From Asterias amurensis (Eukaryota; Echinodermata; Asteroidea; Forcipulatida; Asteriidae), in contig NC_092659.1 in NCBI RefSeq assembly GCF_032118995.1, forward strand, positions 10,085,177-10,149,176: 64,000 nt of DNA, given 5' to 3'. Under the pieces are notes generated by a model, which was not told the DNA's origin, searched no databases, and saw nothing but the letters and a program-made list of their open reading frames with translations. A program made the position numbers and the translations under genes. This document shows positions 11,906-23,077 of this stretch, one piece after another. Within the stretch, counting starts at the first letter, position 1. Every line of letters starts with the position of its first letter.

Positions 11906-12352
11906 GGATGGAATATCTTACACTGTCTTGATGAGGGATAATGTGTGTGTATAGGGGGATGTAAATCTTGCTGTGACATTCTGTTGTCTTGATTCATATA
12001 CATCAGCTTTATAGACCTATGTTTTCTAATATCATGAACTTTATGCTCCCAATAGTGGAGCTTAAATAATTTAAGATTTAATTTGGTGTAGAACAAAATT
12101 AAGTTGTACCTCTAAGTTTTACCTTTAAAAAAAATAACATGTCATTAGGCTATTGAGTGAAACTATAAGAACTCAGACCCCTAGTTCTACAAAAAAATGG
12201 TGAAAGATGGGGATTACATAGGCGAAAAAACTTTGGCTCCGTATCAGATGACTCTCGACGTGTTTGTCTTTGTATTGAACACAGTTCTTGATTTAGTAGG
12301 CGTTCCGTTCCTTATTGATACCATTGTATCCTGCCTTGACTATTGTGACTTG

Positions 12353-12734
12353 TTAAAGGAACACGTTGCCTTGGATCGGACGAGTTGGTCTATAAAAAAG
12401 CGTTTAGTAACCGTTTGTTATAAAATGCATATGGTTGGAAAGATAATTTAAAAGTAGAATACAATAATCCACACAAGTTTGCCTCGAAATTGCGTGGTTT
12501 TTCTTTTACTGTGCGAACTTACACGGTCGGCCATTTATGGGAGTCAAAAATTTGACTCCCATAAATGGCCGACCGTGTTAGCCGACGAGGTAAAAGGAAA
12601 ACCGTGCAATTTCGAGGCATGTTTGTGTGGATCATTGTATTCTACTTTTACAGCATCTTTCTACCCATATGCATATCATAACAAACGCTTTTCAAAGACC
12701 AACTCGACCGATCCAAGGCAACGTGTTCCTTTAA
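12353..12734. mobile_element. MITE family B copy, near-complete palindrome
   Basis: Begins TTAAAGGAACACGTTGCCTT and ends AAGGCAACGTGTTCCTTTAA. The centre is an almost perfect hairpin around GGGAGTCAAAAATTTGACTCCC with ACGGTCGGCCATTTATGG arms. TTAA lies at both ends. Confidence 0.9.
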
Positions 12735-12865
12735 CCTCGAGTTGGCTGTTCGGTTATTATTAGGCTATAAGTTTGTTTTCTTCACTGCATTCTTTTGATC
12801 CTGATCTATTGTGAACGACCAACGACCCACGTCCATAAAATGTCAATAAGTTCTGCCCAATGTTA

Positions 12866-13035
12866 TTAAAGGGTCTATGTACTTTTTCCTAACAAAAAAA
12901 CCCACAATGTCCACAGATTTACATTAAACTTACACAGTTTGAAGATTATAATAGAGGAAAGCTTCCCTTGAAAGTTTACTTACTGAGGTGCTGTAGTTTT
13001 TGAGAAATGAGTAAAAGTAATAATTTTCGTCCGGT
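12866..13035. mobile_element. MITE family C, left half
   Basis: TTAAAGGGTCTATGTACTTT, then ACACAGTTTGAAGATTATAA and TTTTTGAGAAATGAGTAAAA. It breaks off soon after the centre. Confidence 0.8.
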
Positions 13036-13880
13036 TTAAAATACCATTTCCGTTGAAAACATTCCGCTCAGGTAGCTTTTTAAATATAAACATAATTATC
13101 CGTGCAAGGGGTGGAGAATAACAGTTTAACCATAGGGCAAGGTTTAACAAAGAAGTTGCAAAGAAGTTGCATAACATGGAGCTGGTGTGACACCGCGACC
13201 CAGCTTAGCTGCAGAAGATTGCTGTGGTTCAAGCTAGCTCTACGGCTCTTTTCGAAACGACTGGATTTGGCTTAGGATTCGGCTCAGGCTAGTATGGCCC
13301 AGCGGTTGTTTTGACAATATTGCGCGTGCTTTGCGTATACGCGCCCAGGGTTTCAGACGAGAGAATGGAGCCAAGCCGAAGCCGTGGTTTCAGGGCCTAT
13401 GGTTTGTATCTTTGTTTGCCCTCAGAACAACCTTCGAACTGTTGTTGTTCTTTTTAGATTGCTGCTTGAATGTTTACCGAGTATACAGCGGAAATGTATA
13501 CCAACTGACTCTGAGGACAGTTTTACGAGCCTTTAACAAGACGATACGGTCATTTCTCAGGCCATACGTCAAAATTAATATAACATTTTTTTATGAATGT
13601 ACGATTTGCGTCATCGTCCCAATAAACGAAACAAAATTAGGTGACCGTGTGGTGATCCCAGGTAATAGACATGATTGATATACATGGATTTGAAATTTTG
13701 TCACTCATCTAAAATCTATAATCTAAAATCTAATATGAGCTAACATCTATAACCTAGAATCTAAAATATAAAAAGAGGACGGCCTTTACTGTCCGTCCGC
13801 TCCGCCTGTTTGCTCCGCGTTGTTTTACCAGGTACGGGAGAGATGCAAACCAAGCGGCATATAAGCAGCCCCTCTTTACT
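13036..13880. other. Non-coding; degraded palindromic repeat near 13240-13400
   Basis: GGCTTAGGATTCGGCTCAGGC and AGCCAAGCCGAAGCC look like arms of an old inverted repeat. A 115-codon plus-strand ORF (13331-13678) starts from a non-ATG codon and shows no domain, so I do not call it a gene. Confidence 0.4.
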
Positions 13881-13884
13881 ATGA

Positions 13885-14117
13885 CACTATGCTCAAAATA
13901 ATTATTGGCACAAAAACCTTCTTGGAAACATTGTGAGAAACGACTCCCTCTGAAGTAAATAAATAAAAAGTAATTCCTCACTAAAGTACTTGAATTCATT
14001 TCGAGACCTCAGCATAGGTCTCGACCATCTGAAAGCGCACAACCTGTGTGCACAAGTTAGTGTGTTTTTTGCTTCCATTATTCTCTCGCAACTTCGACGA
14101 CGACCAAGTGAGTTCAA
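13885..14117. mobile_element. MITE family A, truncated
   Basis: Contains the internal words TTGTGAGAAACGACTCCCTC, CGAGACCTCAGCATAGGTCTCG and CTCGCAACTTCGACGACGAC but has lost both ends. Confidence 0.7.
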
Positions 14118-14504
14118 TTTTGTGTTTACTTATTTCAGTCGTTATTCACCAATGTTTTAATTCTCCCATTTTCATATTTTATATCTATAATTTATCCGAA
14201 TCCACTTTTCTTATTAACTTAATAAAAGATTAGAGTGATTTATTTTGCGGTAATAAAATATAAATGCTGGTGTCAATTCATGACTTGATGCCCAATTCGT
14301 GAATTTCGTTGTCAAAATATTGGCGTCATTTACAACTCGGGGCACATAAAGTCGTGATTTATGTCAAATAATATGCGAGTCATTATTTACCGACTTCGGC
14401 ACAATTTGGTCTCTTCACGAATTTGGCGAAAGTCAACATGACGAACTGAGGCACATTTAGTTACTTTCTATAAATGCAAACGAGTGAAAAACCATACGAA
14501 CGAC

Positions 14505-14715
14505 AACTCTTTTTCGAGTGGGCTTCCACTCTTTTAGATTGAAGTTTGCATCTTTTAGATTGAAGTTTACATCTTTTTTGAGTGAATTTTCACTCTGTCC
14601 TGGTGTGAAACCCATCTAAAAGAGTGAAATAACCACCAATCTTTTTAAAGAGCCATTATGAGGGACAACTCGAAATGTTAAGAGTGTTGTTTTCACTCGT
14701 TTACCTTTAGAGAGT
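14505..14715. mobile_element. MITE family D copy
   Basis: Dense in ACTCTTTT/AAAAGAGT words, with AAAGAGCCATTATGAGGGAC and GTTTACCTTTAGAGAGTATG. Related copies are at 19930 and 27660. Confidence 0.65.
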
Positions 14716-14887
14716 ATGTAGGTGTGGACAAAGATTGTAGAGCGCCGACTGAAAAGTGAAATTCCACTGGACGCCATTTCGGCAAGTAACTCTTTTGATA
14801 CAACAATAGATCAGTGCAGTTCAGTGCAGACAATGACCATTCCTATGGGAAACAAAACATTCACATGCTGAAATGGCGCCCACGCGT

Positions 14888-15315
14888 ATTTCACGTTAAA
14901 GTCACCTGGAAGTGGTATTTTTTCAAAATAAAGCTTTTGTCACTAATATATGTGTTTTGATGAGTGGAATGTGAATAAACAGTTAACTAAGGTTTTAAAA
15001 AATCAGTTATTATGTTATTTACGAGTAGACCCCGACCCGAGAGGGCGCTGTTCGTGACGTCAATCGAGGCAGACTTTGCCTGTAATGCGTAGAGTAAACA
15101 CAATTGCAAAGTACATGTACGGACGAAGTCGTGAGTTTGTAAGTTTCAAAATAAAAATAAAAATATTTTTTTCCGGCAATGCCGACCAGGTGTATTGCTG
15201 CTGAATGCAGAAAAACACTTTTTGAAATGTACCAACTCACGACTTGGACGTCCATGTACTTTGCACGTGTGTTTACTATACGCATTGCATGCAAAGTCTG
15301 CCTCGATTGACGTCA
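14888..15315. mobile_element. Foldback element H, copy 1
   Basis: The inner arms TGACGTCAATCGAGGCAGAC and GTCTGCCTCGATTGACGTCA are inverted around a centre with CCGGCAATGCCG. The left flank (AAAGCTTTTGTCACTAATAT) recurs inverted at 56990. A half copy is at 56746-57030. Confidence 0.75.
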
Positions 15316-15464
15316 CAAAAGGGGTAGGCGGAGTCAGCCCCCAAACAACTTTTAAATTTTAAATTTAAATTAAATTTAAATTTTAAACAATAGATAAAGC
15401 TTCAGTTCCCCATCTTGCGCCTTCGGCGCTCTATAATCTTTGGTATGGATGATGAAGGACCTCC

Positions 15465-15640
15465 ATGCGTCAATATATAGTCTTGGTTACAAGACCATTG
15501 GTGTTGCGCGGTCACACACAACCAACGTTCCGATTATGCACGGCAAAAACTGTCCACGCTTGTAATGAACGAACGCTAGCGGGCGCTGTTTCTCTGATTT
15601 ACGGATCTCACCATGTCCTGTGCTCACCATGGTCTTGGAT
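15465..15640. repeat. Long inverted repeat, left arm
   Basis: GCGCGGTCACACACAACCAA and GTCCACGCTTGTAATGAACG recur as reverse complement at 17865-18030. The two arms enclose the tandem-repeat element at 15858-17530, suggesting that element sits inside a larger foldback transposon. Confidence 0.85.
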
Positions 15641-15857
15641 ATTTGCAAATTGAAGGCGTGGCCAGACTATGTAAATTACTTTTAATGTATGCAATATTCA
15701 TATCACGTGACGAATTGAAGATGACTATTCAAACTAGATCGAGTCAAAGGTCAATATGATTGGCGGTCTATTTTTAATAATCTTTGCTCAAAGAGTGATT
15801 CCGTGGTCATTATAGGCCTATTAAAAGGAAAACAGTGAAATTTTAAGTTTAGGTACC

Positions 15858-17530
15858 TATTCAGATTATGGATACGTGACGATTTGAAATCGTAAATAAT
15901 GGTCAAAAATCGAACGTAAAATTAGCATTCAGAGAGTCCGTGTATCGGACGCTGTATGGCCCCACGGCGTGGAGCAATCGGAACGTGAAATAAGCCTTGT
16001 GGAATATCACGTACCGCCCATGCCGTGTCTCGTGGGGGTTGGAGGTGTTAAATCCCAGGCGCTATGAACTCCCAGCTTGCGGGTGTCGAATCCGTTGTTT
16101 CTTATGATCGCAACGTTCCAATATGTTCCATTTTAATTCATGGCCCCTAATTTCTTTTTGTTATGAGTTTTCAGGTAATTTTGATGATGTCAAAACGTAG
16201 GAATATCGCATATTGTTATATTGACAGTGTTATTGTGTGAGTAGCTTAAAAAAATTATGAGAATTTTTTATAAAAGGTTTAAATAAAAATAATGCTAAAA
16301 CAAAATTCCCTCAAAGCATAATTTTGTCAAACAAAGTATTATTTTTTTAATTCTGTGAATGAAGAGTTATTTTTGAGGTAATGATTAAACTGGGCAACTA
16401 GTGGAATTTAATGACCCGACTATTCGCCTCAAATAACTGGGAGTTGAATAGCAGTAGTCGCCGCTGGACAAGCAATCAAAACTCGAAATTTCTCATGAGT
16501 TATTCCAAAAGATATTGTTACGACTACATTAAAAAAAAATGTTATATGGTTATGTTCCAAGCTACGCAGCTACTCGGCTACGTTTACGTTCCAAGATACG
16601 CTTAGGTCTACGTTCCTTCAAGTTACACTATAATATCAAAAGGTATGTTTTCAAGCCCGAGTCAAGCTACGCTTACATTCCAAGATACGCAGCTACCTTT
16701 ACAATACGCTTAGGTCTACGTTCCTTCAAGTTACACTATAATATCAAAAAGTACGCTTCCAAGCCCGAGTCAAGCTATGCCTACGTTCAAAGATACGCAG
16801 CTGCGTTTATGTTCCAAGATGCTACGCTTCAGTCCAAGATATGCTTACGTTCCAAAAGATGTCAACGTTCCAAGCTACACAGCTACTCAGCTGCGCTTAC
16901 AGATCTGCTTACGTTCCTTCAAGTTACGCCATAATATCAAAAGGTACGCTTTCAATCCCATGTCAAGTTACGCTTACGTTCCAAGATACGCAGCTACGAA
17001 TTATGTTCCAAGATATGCTTACGCTCCACCAAAAGATACTGTTACGTTCCAAGCTACGCAGCTACTCAGCTACGCTTATACACTCTAAGATACTAATAGG
17101 TTACGCTACAATATCAAAAAGTACGCTTTCAATCCCGAGTCAAGCTACGCTTACGTTCCAAGATATGCAGCTACGGTTACGTTTCAAAATACGTTTTCAC
17201 AAAGACGCTTTTGAATCCCTCAAGATTTCCTTCCCCCAAGATTAAAAAACTTTCACTGTGAATAACACTACAGGGCCCACCAGTTAATATCTGTTTGGCA
17301 GAAAATACTGTACAAAATTTCTTACTATCCAAAAATTTACTTGGGCACTACAAAATTTCAAATTTAATTAAAAATTGGCTGGCAACCAGTTTCTGCTAAG
17401 CAATACTATTTTGTGCTAACTATAAGCAAATTGTTTAGCCAATACAGGCTTCATCAGTGTGGGCCCTGGCACGTCGGGAGCATAACGCCACGATCGCATT
17501 TCAAGCTGCATATCATGGCAATGCAGGTGT
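15858..17530. mobile_element. Composite element G, copy 1
   Basis: Collinear with 42532-43640. Shared modules in order are ATTCAGATTATGGATAC; a GC-richer block with CCCCACGGCGTGGAGCAATC and CATGCCGTGTCTCGTGGGGG; a tandem array built on TACGTTCCAAGATACGCAGC; an F-type MITE remnant; and CGTCGGGAGCAT...ATCATGGCAATGCAG. No protein is encoded. Internal minisatellites are common in Helitron-like elements, but I cannot see diagnostic Helitron ends here. Confidence 0.75.
16548..17185. repeat. Degenerate tandem repeat, TACGTTCCAAG-based
   Basis: Short words (TACGTTCCAAGATACGCAGC, TACGCTT, CAAGTTACACTATAATATC) recur many times with higher-order units of about 110-120 bp. The ORFs across it (131, 103 and 134 codons) are products of the repeat. 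Confidence 0.85.
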
Positions 17531-17864
17531 CTGGATCTGGACATTATACACAGAAATGTTTGTGCTGGTACCACAAACCTTTCTTTATCGTATTTCCACC
17601 CTGTGTCAAAGTTTCAAATCCTACTGATCTGGACATTATTATACTCCGATAAAAACACACATACCCACACACAGAGTAAAGCAAAAGTCATGCAACGGAA
17701 TTACTGCATGCATTGTACACTACATGCACAACACTGATGAATTATTCATGAGCCAACCGCAACGCAGCCTCTGATTGGCTCCACCGGAAAGTCGGGGGAG
17801 ATTTGCCGAAAAACAATAAAAAAGTTAAGACCCGTCGTTGCAAATATTCAAGACCATGGTGAGA

Positions 17865-18030
17865 TCTAAATCAGAGAAACAGAGCGCCCGCTAGCGTTCG
17901 TTCATTACAAGCGTGGACAGTTTTTGCCGTGCATAATCGGAACGTTGGTTGTGTGTGACCGCGCAACACCAATGGTCTTGGAACCAAGACTAGTCAAAAT
18001 AGGGCCACCATACCAATACACAATGTCATG
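17865..18030. repeat. Long inverted repeat, right arm
   Basis: Reverse complement of 15465-15640, including CGTTCATTACAAGCGTGGAC and TTGGTTGTGTGTGACCGCGC. Confidence 0.85.
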
Positions 18031-19504
18031 GATAACATAATTCCCTTTTTGTGTGGTAAGAGACAAATGTGACAGCCAGATGGTTTATACCACCATTAAG
18101 AAGGGACCGGTCCTTTCTCCAAGATACCACCAAGGAATCCACCTGAACTGAATCAAATTAAAATTCAACTATCTTTGATCAGTGCCGCAGCATGCGGTCA
18201 ACAAACTACACACTATTCACACAGGCAGAGAATGGCCGCAATTCTCGCCAAACCGTGACACAATAACAAAGGGTTTAATGAATGACCTCTAGGAAACCGC
18301 CTCCCCTTGGAAGAATTCGATACTTCAACAACGGATCAAAATAAGCATTGGGGATTGACTGGTTATATAACTGATGTTGTTTTGTAAATGAGGCCTTTTA
18401 TTGGGCGGTGTAAATATGTATAACTGTTGTTGATTGGTTGAGGGGGTACTGCCCCGTACAATGTGTTTACAAATACACAGCCTTCCCAAACCCCTCCTGA
18501 AACCATGAACATCGTCACTGTTGAGGTTAGCTGAGCCCGTACATACACCGACAAATTGAGAGAGTTAACGGAGAGATGGTCGTGTAAAGCCAGCAGAGCA
18601 GGTAAATTTCCATTTCTTTCTATGGTCATTTCTTTCTTAATTATTCTGGGAAAAGTTTCCGTATAATATGGCGCCACTCACTATTTCATTCGATATGAAG
18701 TAATATAGTGTCTATATCCATTTGTGTAAAAAATAAGCAGAAAAAGTGGTGGCGCCATATCCGAAAAGTTATCCTTATTCTGCGTCTGTGCATTTATTTA
18801 TATAATTGGTTAATTTTTAATAAACCAATTACGCTTTTGAACCATCAACGCACGTAAACCAGCCCAGTACACACTTATCGCAAAGAGAAGGGGTTCGGCC
18901 CGGTGTGTCTGGCAGTGCGACTATCTTAATTATGAAGGCTGCTCTAGAAAGAAAGAAGAAGAAGAAGAACGTTTAATAATTCAGATAATATGCAAAGAAA
19001 AATGTATAGAAAGATACTTTACTGTCATTTCCCAAATTGTCATCTAAGGTGAGCGGCGTTTCTCAGCAAGAAACGTCATTAATATTGGTTTGACATAAAT
19101 TGGGTTCGGAGATAAGTAAAGAGTGGTTTTTGTAGTTCTCTGAACATGGTGCGCTCCCTAAAATTCTCCAGGAAAGTTAACCCGCATCCCATCAATTGCT
19201 GATGATGGTTTGTAAATGATTCCCACTGTAATTGACCCATTATATGCATAGGCTCACATCACGGCCACATACTCGGTCTTTCTTCGGTAGTAGTAGGCCT
19301 ACACCTGATATACATTCTTATGATTATTTGAATCTGAATAAATAAAATGGACACTGTTTACAAACACTCTGAAAATCGCGCTTACATGTTCCAAACACCA
19401 ACCACCCTGAGGTTCGTGCTTAGTCTTGATAAAGCATTGAAGGAATTGTGATCTGAAGCTATAATAACCTGGTGTTAATAAGGCCCTGTCACACCTTGAC
19501 GTTT
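18031..19504. other. Intergenic, one hairpin, no gene recognised
   Basis: 18655-18780 has ATATGGCGCCAC repeated in inverted orientation, a probable small hairpin element. The 104-codon minus-strand ORF at 18363-18677 begins in one arm and shows no domain. The rest is ordinary AT-rich DNA. Confidence 0.45.
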
Positions 19505-19886
19505 TTAAAGGGAAGGTACATGTTTGGTAATTACTCAAAACAAATATTAACTTAAAAACTGACTTGGTAACGAGCATTGGCGAGCTGTTGATAGTATACA
19601 ACAATGGGAGAAACGTCTCCCTCTGCAGTAGCATAGATTTTGAGAGAGGTAGTTTCTCACTGAAATAATAAAAGGCTTCTAGCTAGAAGTCTTTTATTCC
19701 TATCTGCAGAAAGTACACAAATTCGTCCAACAAGGGTGTTTTTCGGTTTCTGTCATAATTTTCTCGCAACTCCGATGACCAAATTGATCTCAAATTTTCA
19801 CAGGCTTGTTATTTTATGCTTATGTTGGGATACACCAAGTGAGAAGACTAATCTTTGACAACTACCAAAGGTGTACCTTCCCTTGA
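19505..19886. mobile_element. MITE family A, hairpin-variant copy
   Basis: Ends TTAAAGGGAAGGTACATGTT and GGTGTACCTTCCCTT. The flanking words are those of family A, but the central hairpin is AAAGGCTTCTAGCTAGAAGTC instead of the CGAGACCTC type. Same variant as 25927 and 63659. Confidence 0.8.
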
Positions 19887-19929
19887 AGTCAGTGTATTCT
19901 CAACAGCGATAATTTAGTGCTTGTCGACA

Positions 19930-20177
19930 CTAAATAACGTACTCTCTTAATGTAAAAGAGTGGAAATTTCACTCTCTTGTCCGAGTGGACGTGTCAGTTT
20001 CTCTCTTGGGAGTGAACGTCAATCGCGTGTCACTCTTTTTGAGTGAAATTTGAACGAACTTCACTCTAAATCGAGGTAAAGGTACAGTATTTCATTCTAA
20101 AAGGAGTAGTTGTGTTACATCTCTTTGAAAGAGTAATACGGTGGACAACACAAGTGTTTTTTCACTCTTTTACATTA
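19930..20177. mobile_element. MITE family D copy
   Basis: ACGTACTCTCTTAATGTAAA at the left and TTTTTTCACTCTTTTACATT at the right form inverted ends, with many ACTCT/AGAGT words inside. A family A copy abuts it at 20174. Confidence 0.7.
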
Positions 20178-20513
20178 AAAGCAGTGGACACTATTGGTAA
20201 TCACTCAAAATAAGTATTAGCATAAAACCTTACTTGGTAAACGAGCAATGGAGAGCTGTTGATAGTATAAAACTTTGTGAGAAACGGCTCACTCTGAAGT
20301 AACGTATAGTTTTCGAGAAAGAAGTTATTTTCCACGAATTTGATTTCGAGACCTCTGATTTAGAATTAATTTGAGGTCTCGAAATCAAGCATCTGAAAGC
20401 ACACAACTTCGTGTGACAAGGGTGTTTTTTCTTTCATAGCTATCTCGCAACTCCGACGACCAATCGAGCTCAACTTTTCACAGGTTTGTTATGTTATGCA
20501 TATGTTGAATAGA
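20174..20513. mobile_element. MITE family A, right end missing
   Basis: TTAAAAGCAGTGGACACTAT at the left, CGAGACCTC hairpin in the centre. It stops at TTATGCATATGTTGAATAG without the right terminal repeat. Confidence 0.8.
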
Positions 20514-20894
20514 CGGCTAACGTCTTATGTAACGTTTTGAAGTTCGGTTCATTGTATACCAACTACATCCGAAAGTACCTGGAAAGTAGATACACATGGT
20601 GTTACCGCAAACCAAATAATATATAGATACCTCACCACGCAATGCCTTATATCCTAAAAACACTTATCCCTTGGACAAACTTAACATAACAAACACTCCT
20701 CAATAACAATACATGCAGGGGGAAAAACGTGCGTTTATTTGTCAAAGTAATAATCCTCTGAATGGATTTTGTTCAACTGAAATGGAGGTAGAAATTAAAT
20801 TACCGCTACGAATTGTTGATAAATGCTCACCATCAAACCCCCAAAAACGTTTTATAATGAATCCAAGTTGGATGATTATTGTTTGCCCATCAGA

Positions 20895-21148
20895 GTGCGT
20901 TCGATTAGCTTCCCTGGGTCGACCCCGGTTTGCATGCCCCTGGTACGTTCAAATAGCTTCATTCGTCATTCCAGGGGCTCACCCGGGTCTGCCCCAAGTG
21001 CCCTGCTTGTGGAGTGGATCACTTGGGGCTGGCCCCAGGTGTATGACGTCGTCACGAGACTGAGTGATCGTTCGATTAGCTCTTGTCAAGGGCTCACCCG
21101 AGTGAGCACCGCGGGGTCGACCCAGGAAAGCTAATCGAACGCACCCAA
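20895..21148. mobile_element. MITE family E copy
   Basis: GTGCGTTCGATTAGCTTCCC at the left and its reverse complement at the right, each followed by GGGTCGACCC. Inside is an inverted pair, CACTTGGGGC and GCCCCAAGTG. The two overlapping plus-strand ORFs here are shadows. Confidence 0.85.
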
Positions 21149-21292
21149 TATATGCTGACCCACTGACCCCGTCGCTTGTGATTGGTTTGGACTTTTGCTA
21201 CTGATTTGGTAGTAAAAGTCAAGATTTATAAAACTTGTATAAGAAACCGCAATCTGGGCCTATAAAGCTGATTACCCTTTCGCACATTTCAA

Positions 21293-21380
21293 AGCTGTTC
21301 ATAGACCAACTCGCCCACAAACGGTTTCAAACGCTGTTCATAGACCAACTCGCCCGATCCAAGGCAACGTGTCCCTTTAA
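21293..21380. mobile_element. MITE family B right-end fragment
   Basis: CATAGACCAACTCGCCCGAT, then CCAAGGCAACGTGTCCCTTTAA, with a partial local duplication of CGCTGTTCATAGACCAACTC. Confidence 0.75.
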
Positions 21381-22715
21381 CAATGATGTGTATGCCCAGT
21401 AGCTTGACTACTGAAATAAAGTTATGACTAGTATAAAGTAGCATCACCTTATACGACAACATATCACTACCTCAAGTCTTTTATTGACCAAACACTTCAA
21501 AGTCTCCCAGATTCGTCAAGGACATAAAGCAATGAATCGTTAAATCTTAGGTTGTAAATCATTATAAATTGTCTTCACTGATACCAATATTTTGTGTTAT
21601 TTATTATGTTTGGTTAGAGCGTGGTATAAACTAGCAGCCAATAATATAAACGGTCCTTGAGCAGTATGTGTGTGATGGGTCGGCTGCGCGGTGGGGACCA
21701 TCATATTCTAGGGCAGTGTCCGAATTATCGGTTACATACAACTACGGCTGCGGCTAGATGCCGCGCCACCATGCGGTGAGGTATAGGACGTCCTTAGCAA
21801 CACCCGTAGAAACAGCCGCAAGCCGTAGCCGCCAAATCGGATTCGGCCTTACATTCACAAATAACTTGTAAATAATATTGTGACCTTGCAGCAAACTCCC
21901 ATGGAGAGATTCAGAAATCGAATCTGTGTATTTTGCTAATTTACTCCAAGGGCGTATACACAAGAGAAGATGGGATATTTGTACACGCCACTGTTTGATT
22001 TGGGGCAGCTCAAGCAGAGGGTCATGCACTCCACTAGTTTTCGGTGGGAAGGAAATTATAACGAAGTGTTTGAACTTTCTCAAAATAAAAACTATTAACT
22101 ATATTTTGCATTTATACCCTCGGTCCGTTTGGTTGGTAAGTTGTTTGCAACAGCTAACTCTATTTTCTCAAAATTAAAACTGCGCACACTTTAGTTTCTT
22201 ATGTCTTTTCGACATGAATAAAACCCGAACATTTTTACCTTAAAAATAACCCCTAAAGTAGGGAGAAAGAGGGAAAACAAATTGAGTTACCTCAAATCAC
22301 ACCCCCCCCCCCCCCTTTATAAAACAAAGTGTACCCGTGTCAAATTGAGTTGCCTCAAAACATAACAAGAAAGTCAGAGGAGGCACCAACCAATAACTGT
22401 CTTCTTAGACCCCCCCCCCCCCGCCTTATAAAACAAAGTGTTCCTGTGCACCTGTGAAACTTCTTTAATTCGCCCGCCGGATCCCACACTGGTGTTCTAT
22501 ATTATAGAGATCAAAATGTGCAGTGCGTCACTCGTGTCGTCACGTTGCCTGTGCCGTCGCGGTAAGTGCGCACTGCCGTCGTGACGCCTGTTTTTCGTTG
22601 TATTGCGGAGCGGTTTTTTAATTAGACCTTTTGTCGCGCCGCCCATTTTCTAATCAGTTTTAAAATTTGTTTCTCACTTGACACATGGAGAAGCTTTGTA
22701 TACTCACAACATTTA
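21381..22715. other. Intergenic upstream of SLC10 gene
   Basis: Contains an imperfect palindrome around 21730-21850 (GGCTGCGGCTAG and CGGCTTGCGGCTG words) and two copies of a ~115-bp direct repeat, each with a poly-C tract (22302-22315, 22412-22422) followed by TTATAAAACAAAGTGT. A minus-strand ORF at 21754-22083 shows no domain. No convincing promoter. Confidence 0.4.
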
Positions 22716-22797
22716 AAAAGCCACTGAAATATCAAAATATTTTATTAGCATAAAACCTGACTTGGTAACGTGCAATGGGGAGAGGTTGATAGTTTGG
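22716..22797. mobile_element. MITE family A fragment cut by SINE
   Basis: TTAGCATAAAACCTGACTTG and GGGGAGAGGTTGATAGT match family A, then the sequence changes abruptly to SINE. Confidence 0.7.
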
Positions 22798-22990
22798 GGG
22801 GGTTGAACAAAGAATTGACTAGAGTGGGATTCGAACCACCCGACCTCCGGATTAACGTGCCGGCACTCTATCAACTGAGCTATCGAATTGGATGCGACTT
22901 TTAGTTTCAGATATCAATATCAGATATCACGTTAATCCGGAGGTCGTTGGTTCAAATCCCACTCTAGTCAATTCTTTGTTCAACCCCAAA
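22798..22990. mobile_element. Head-to-head inverted tRNA-like SINE pair
   Basis: Left arm GGGTTGAACAAAGAATTGAC, then GGGATTCGAACCACCCGACC (B box on the minus strand). The right arm from 22929 is its reverse complement, ending TTCTTTGTTCAACCCC. The left tRNA-like half has a plausible D arm (GATAGCTCAGTTGATAGAG), but its anticodon loop lacks U33 and is misformed. I call it SINE, not a tRNA gene. Confidence 0.75.
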
Positions 22991-23040
22991 AATGATTCTA
23001 TGTTTGTTAATGCGGCTTATGATTTGTTTTAATTTATTGA

Positions 23041-23077
23041 TTATTATTTTTTGGTACAGATTATCAAAGCATTCAAG
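23041..23077 (+). other. Probable 5' UTR splice acceptor of SLC10 gene
   Basis: A T-rich tract ends TTTTTTGGTACAG at 23058. The next 19 nt lead to the ATG at 23078. This suggests an upstream non-coding exon; its position was not found. Confidence 0.5.

Noticed and set aside
11683..12096. 137-codon minus-strand ORF
   Set aside because: Half of it lies in an imperfect inverted repeat; composition and lack of domain argue against coding.
13331..13678. 115-codon plus-strand ORF
   Set aside because: No ATG at its start, no domain, overlaps a degraded palindromic repeat.
20713..21134. Two overlapping plus-strand ORFs (116 and 103 codons)
   Set aside because: Both read through a family E MITE.
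22820..22890. tRNA gene on the minus strand
   Set aside because: B box and D arm are present, but the anticodon loop lacks U33 and the stem is misformed; an inverted copy follows and the arms continue into SINE sequence.
23051..23077. Upstream TTG as start of the SLC10 protein
   Set aside because: It precedes a splice acceptor and is not an ATG; the ATG at 23078 begins a proper signal peptide.
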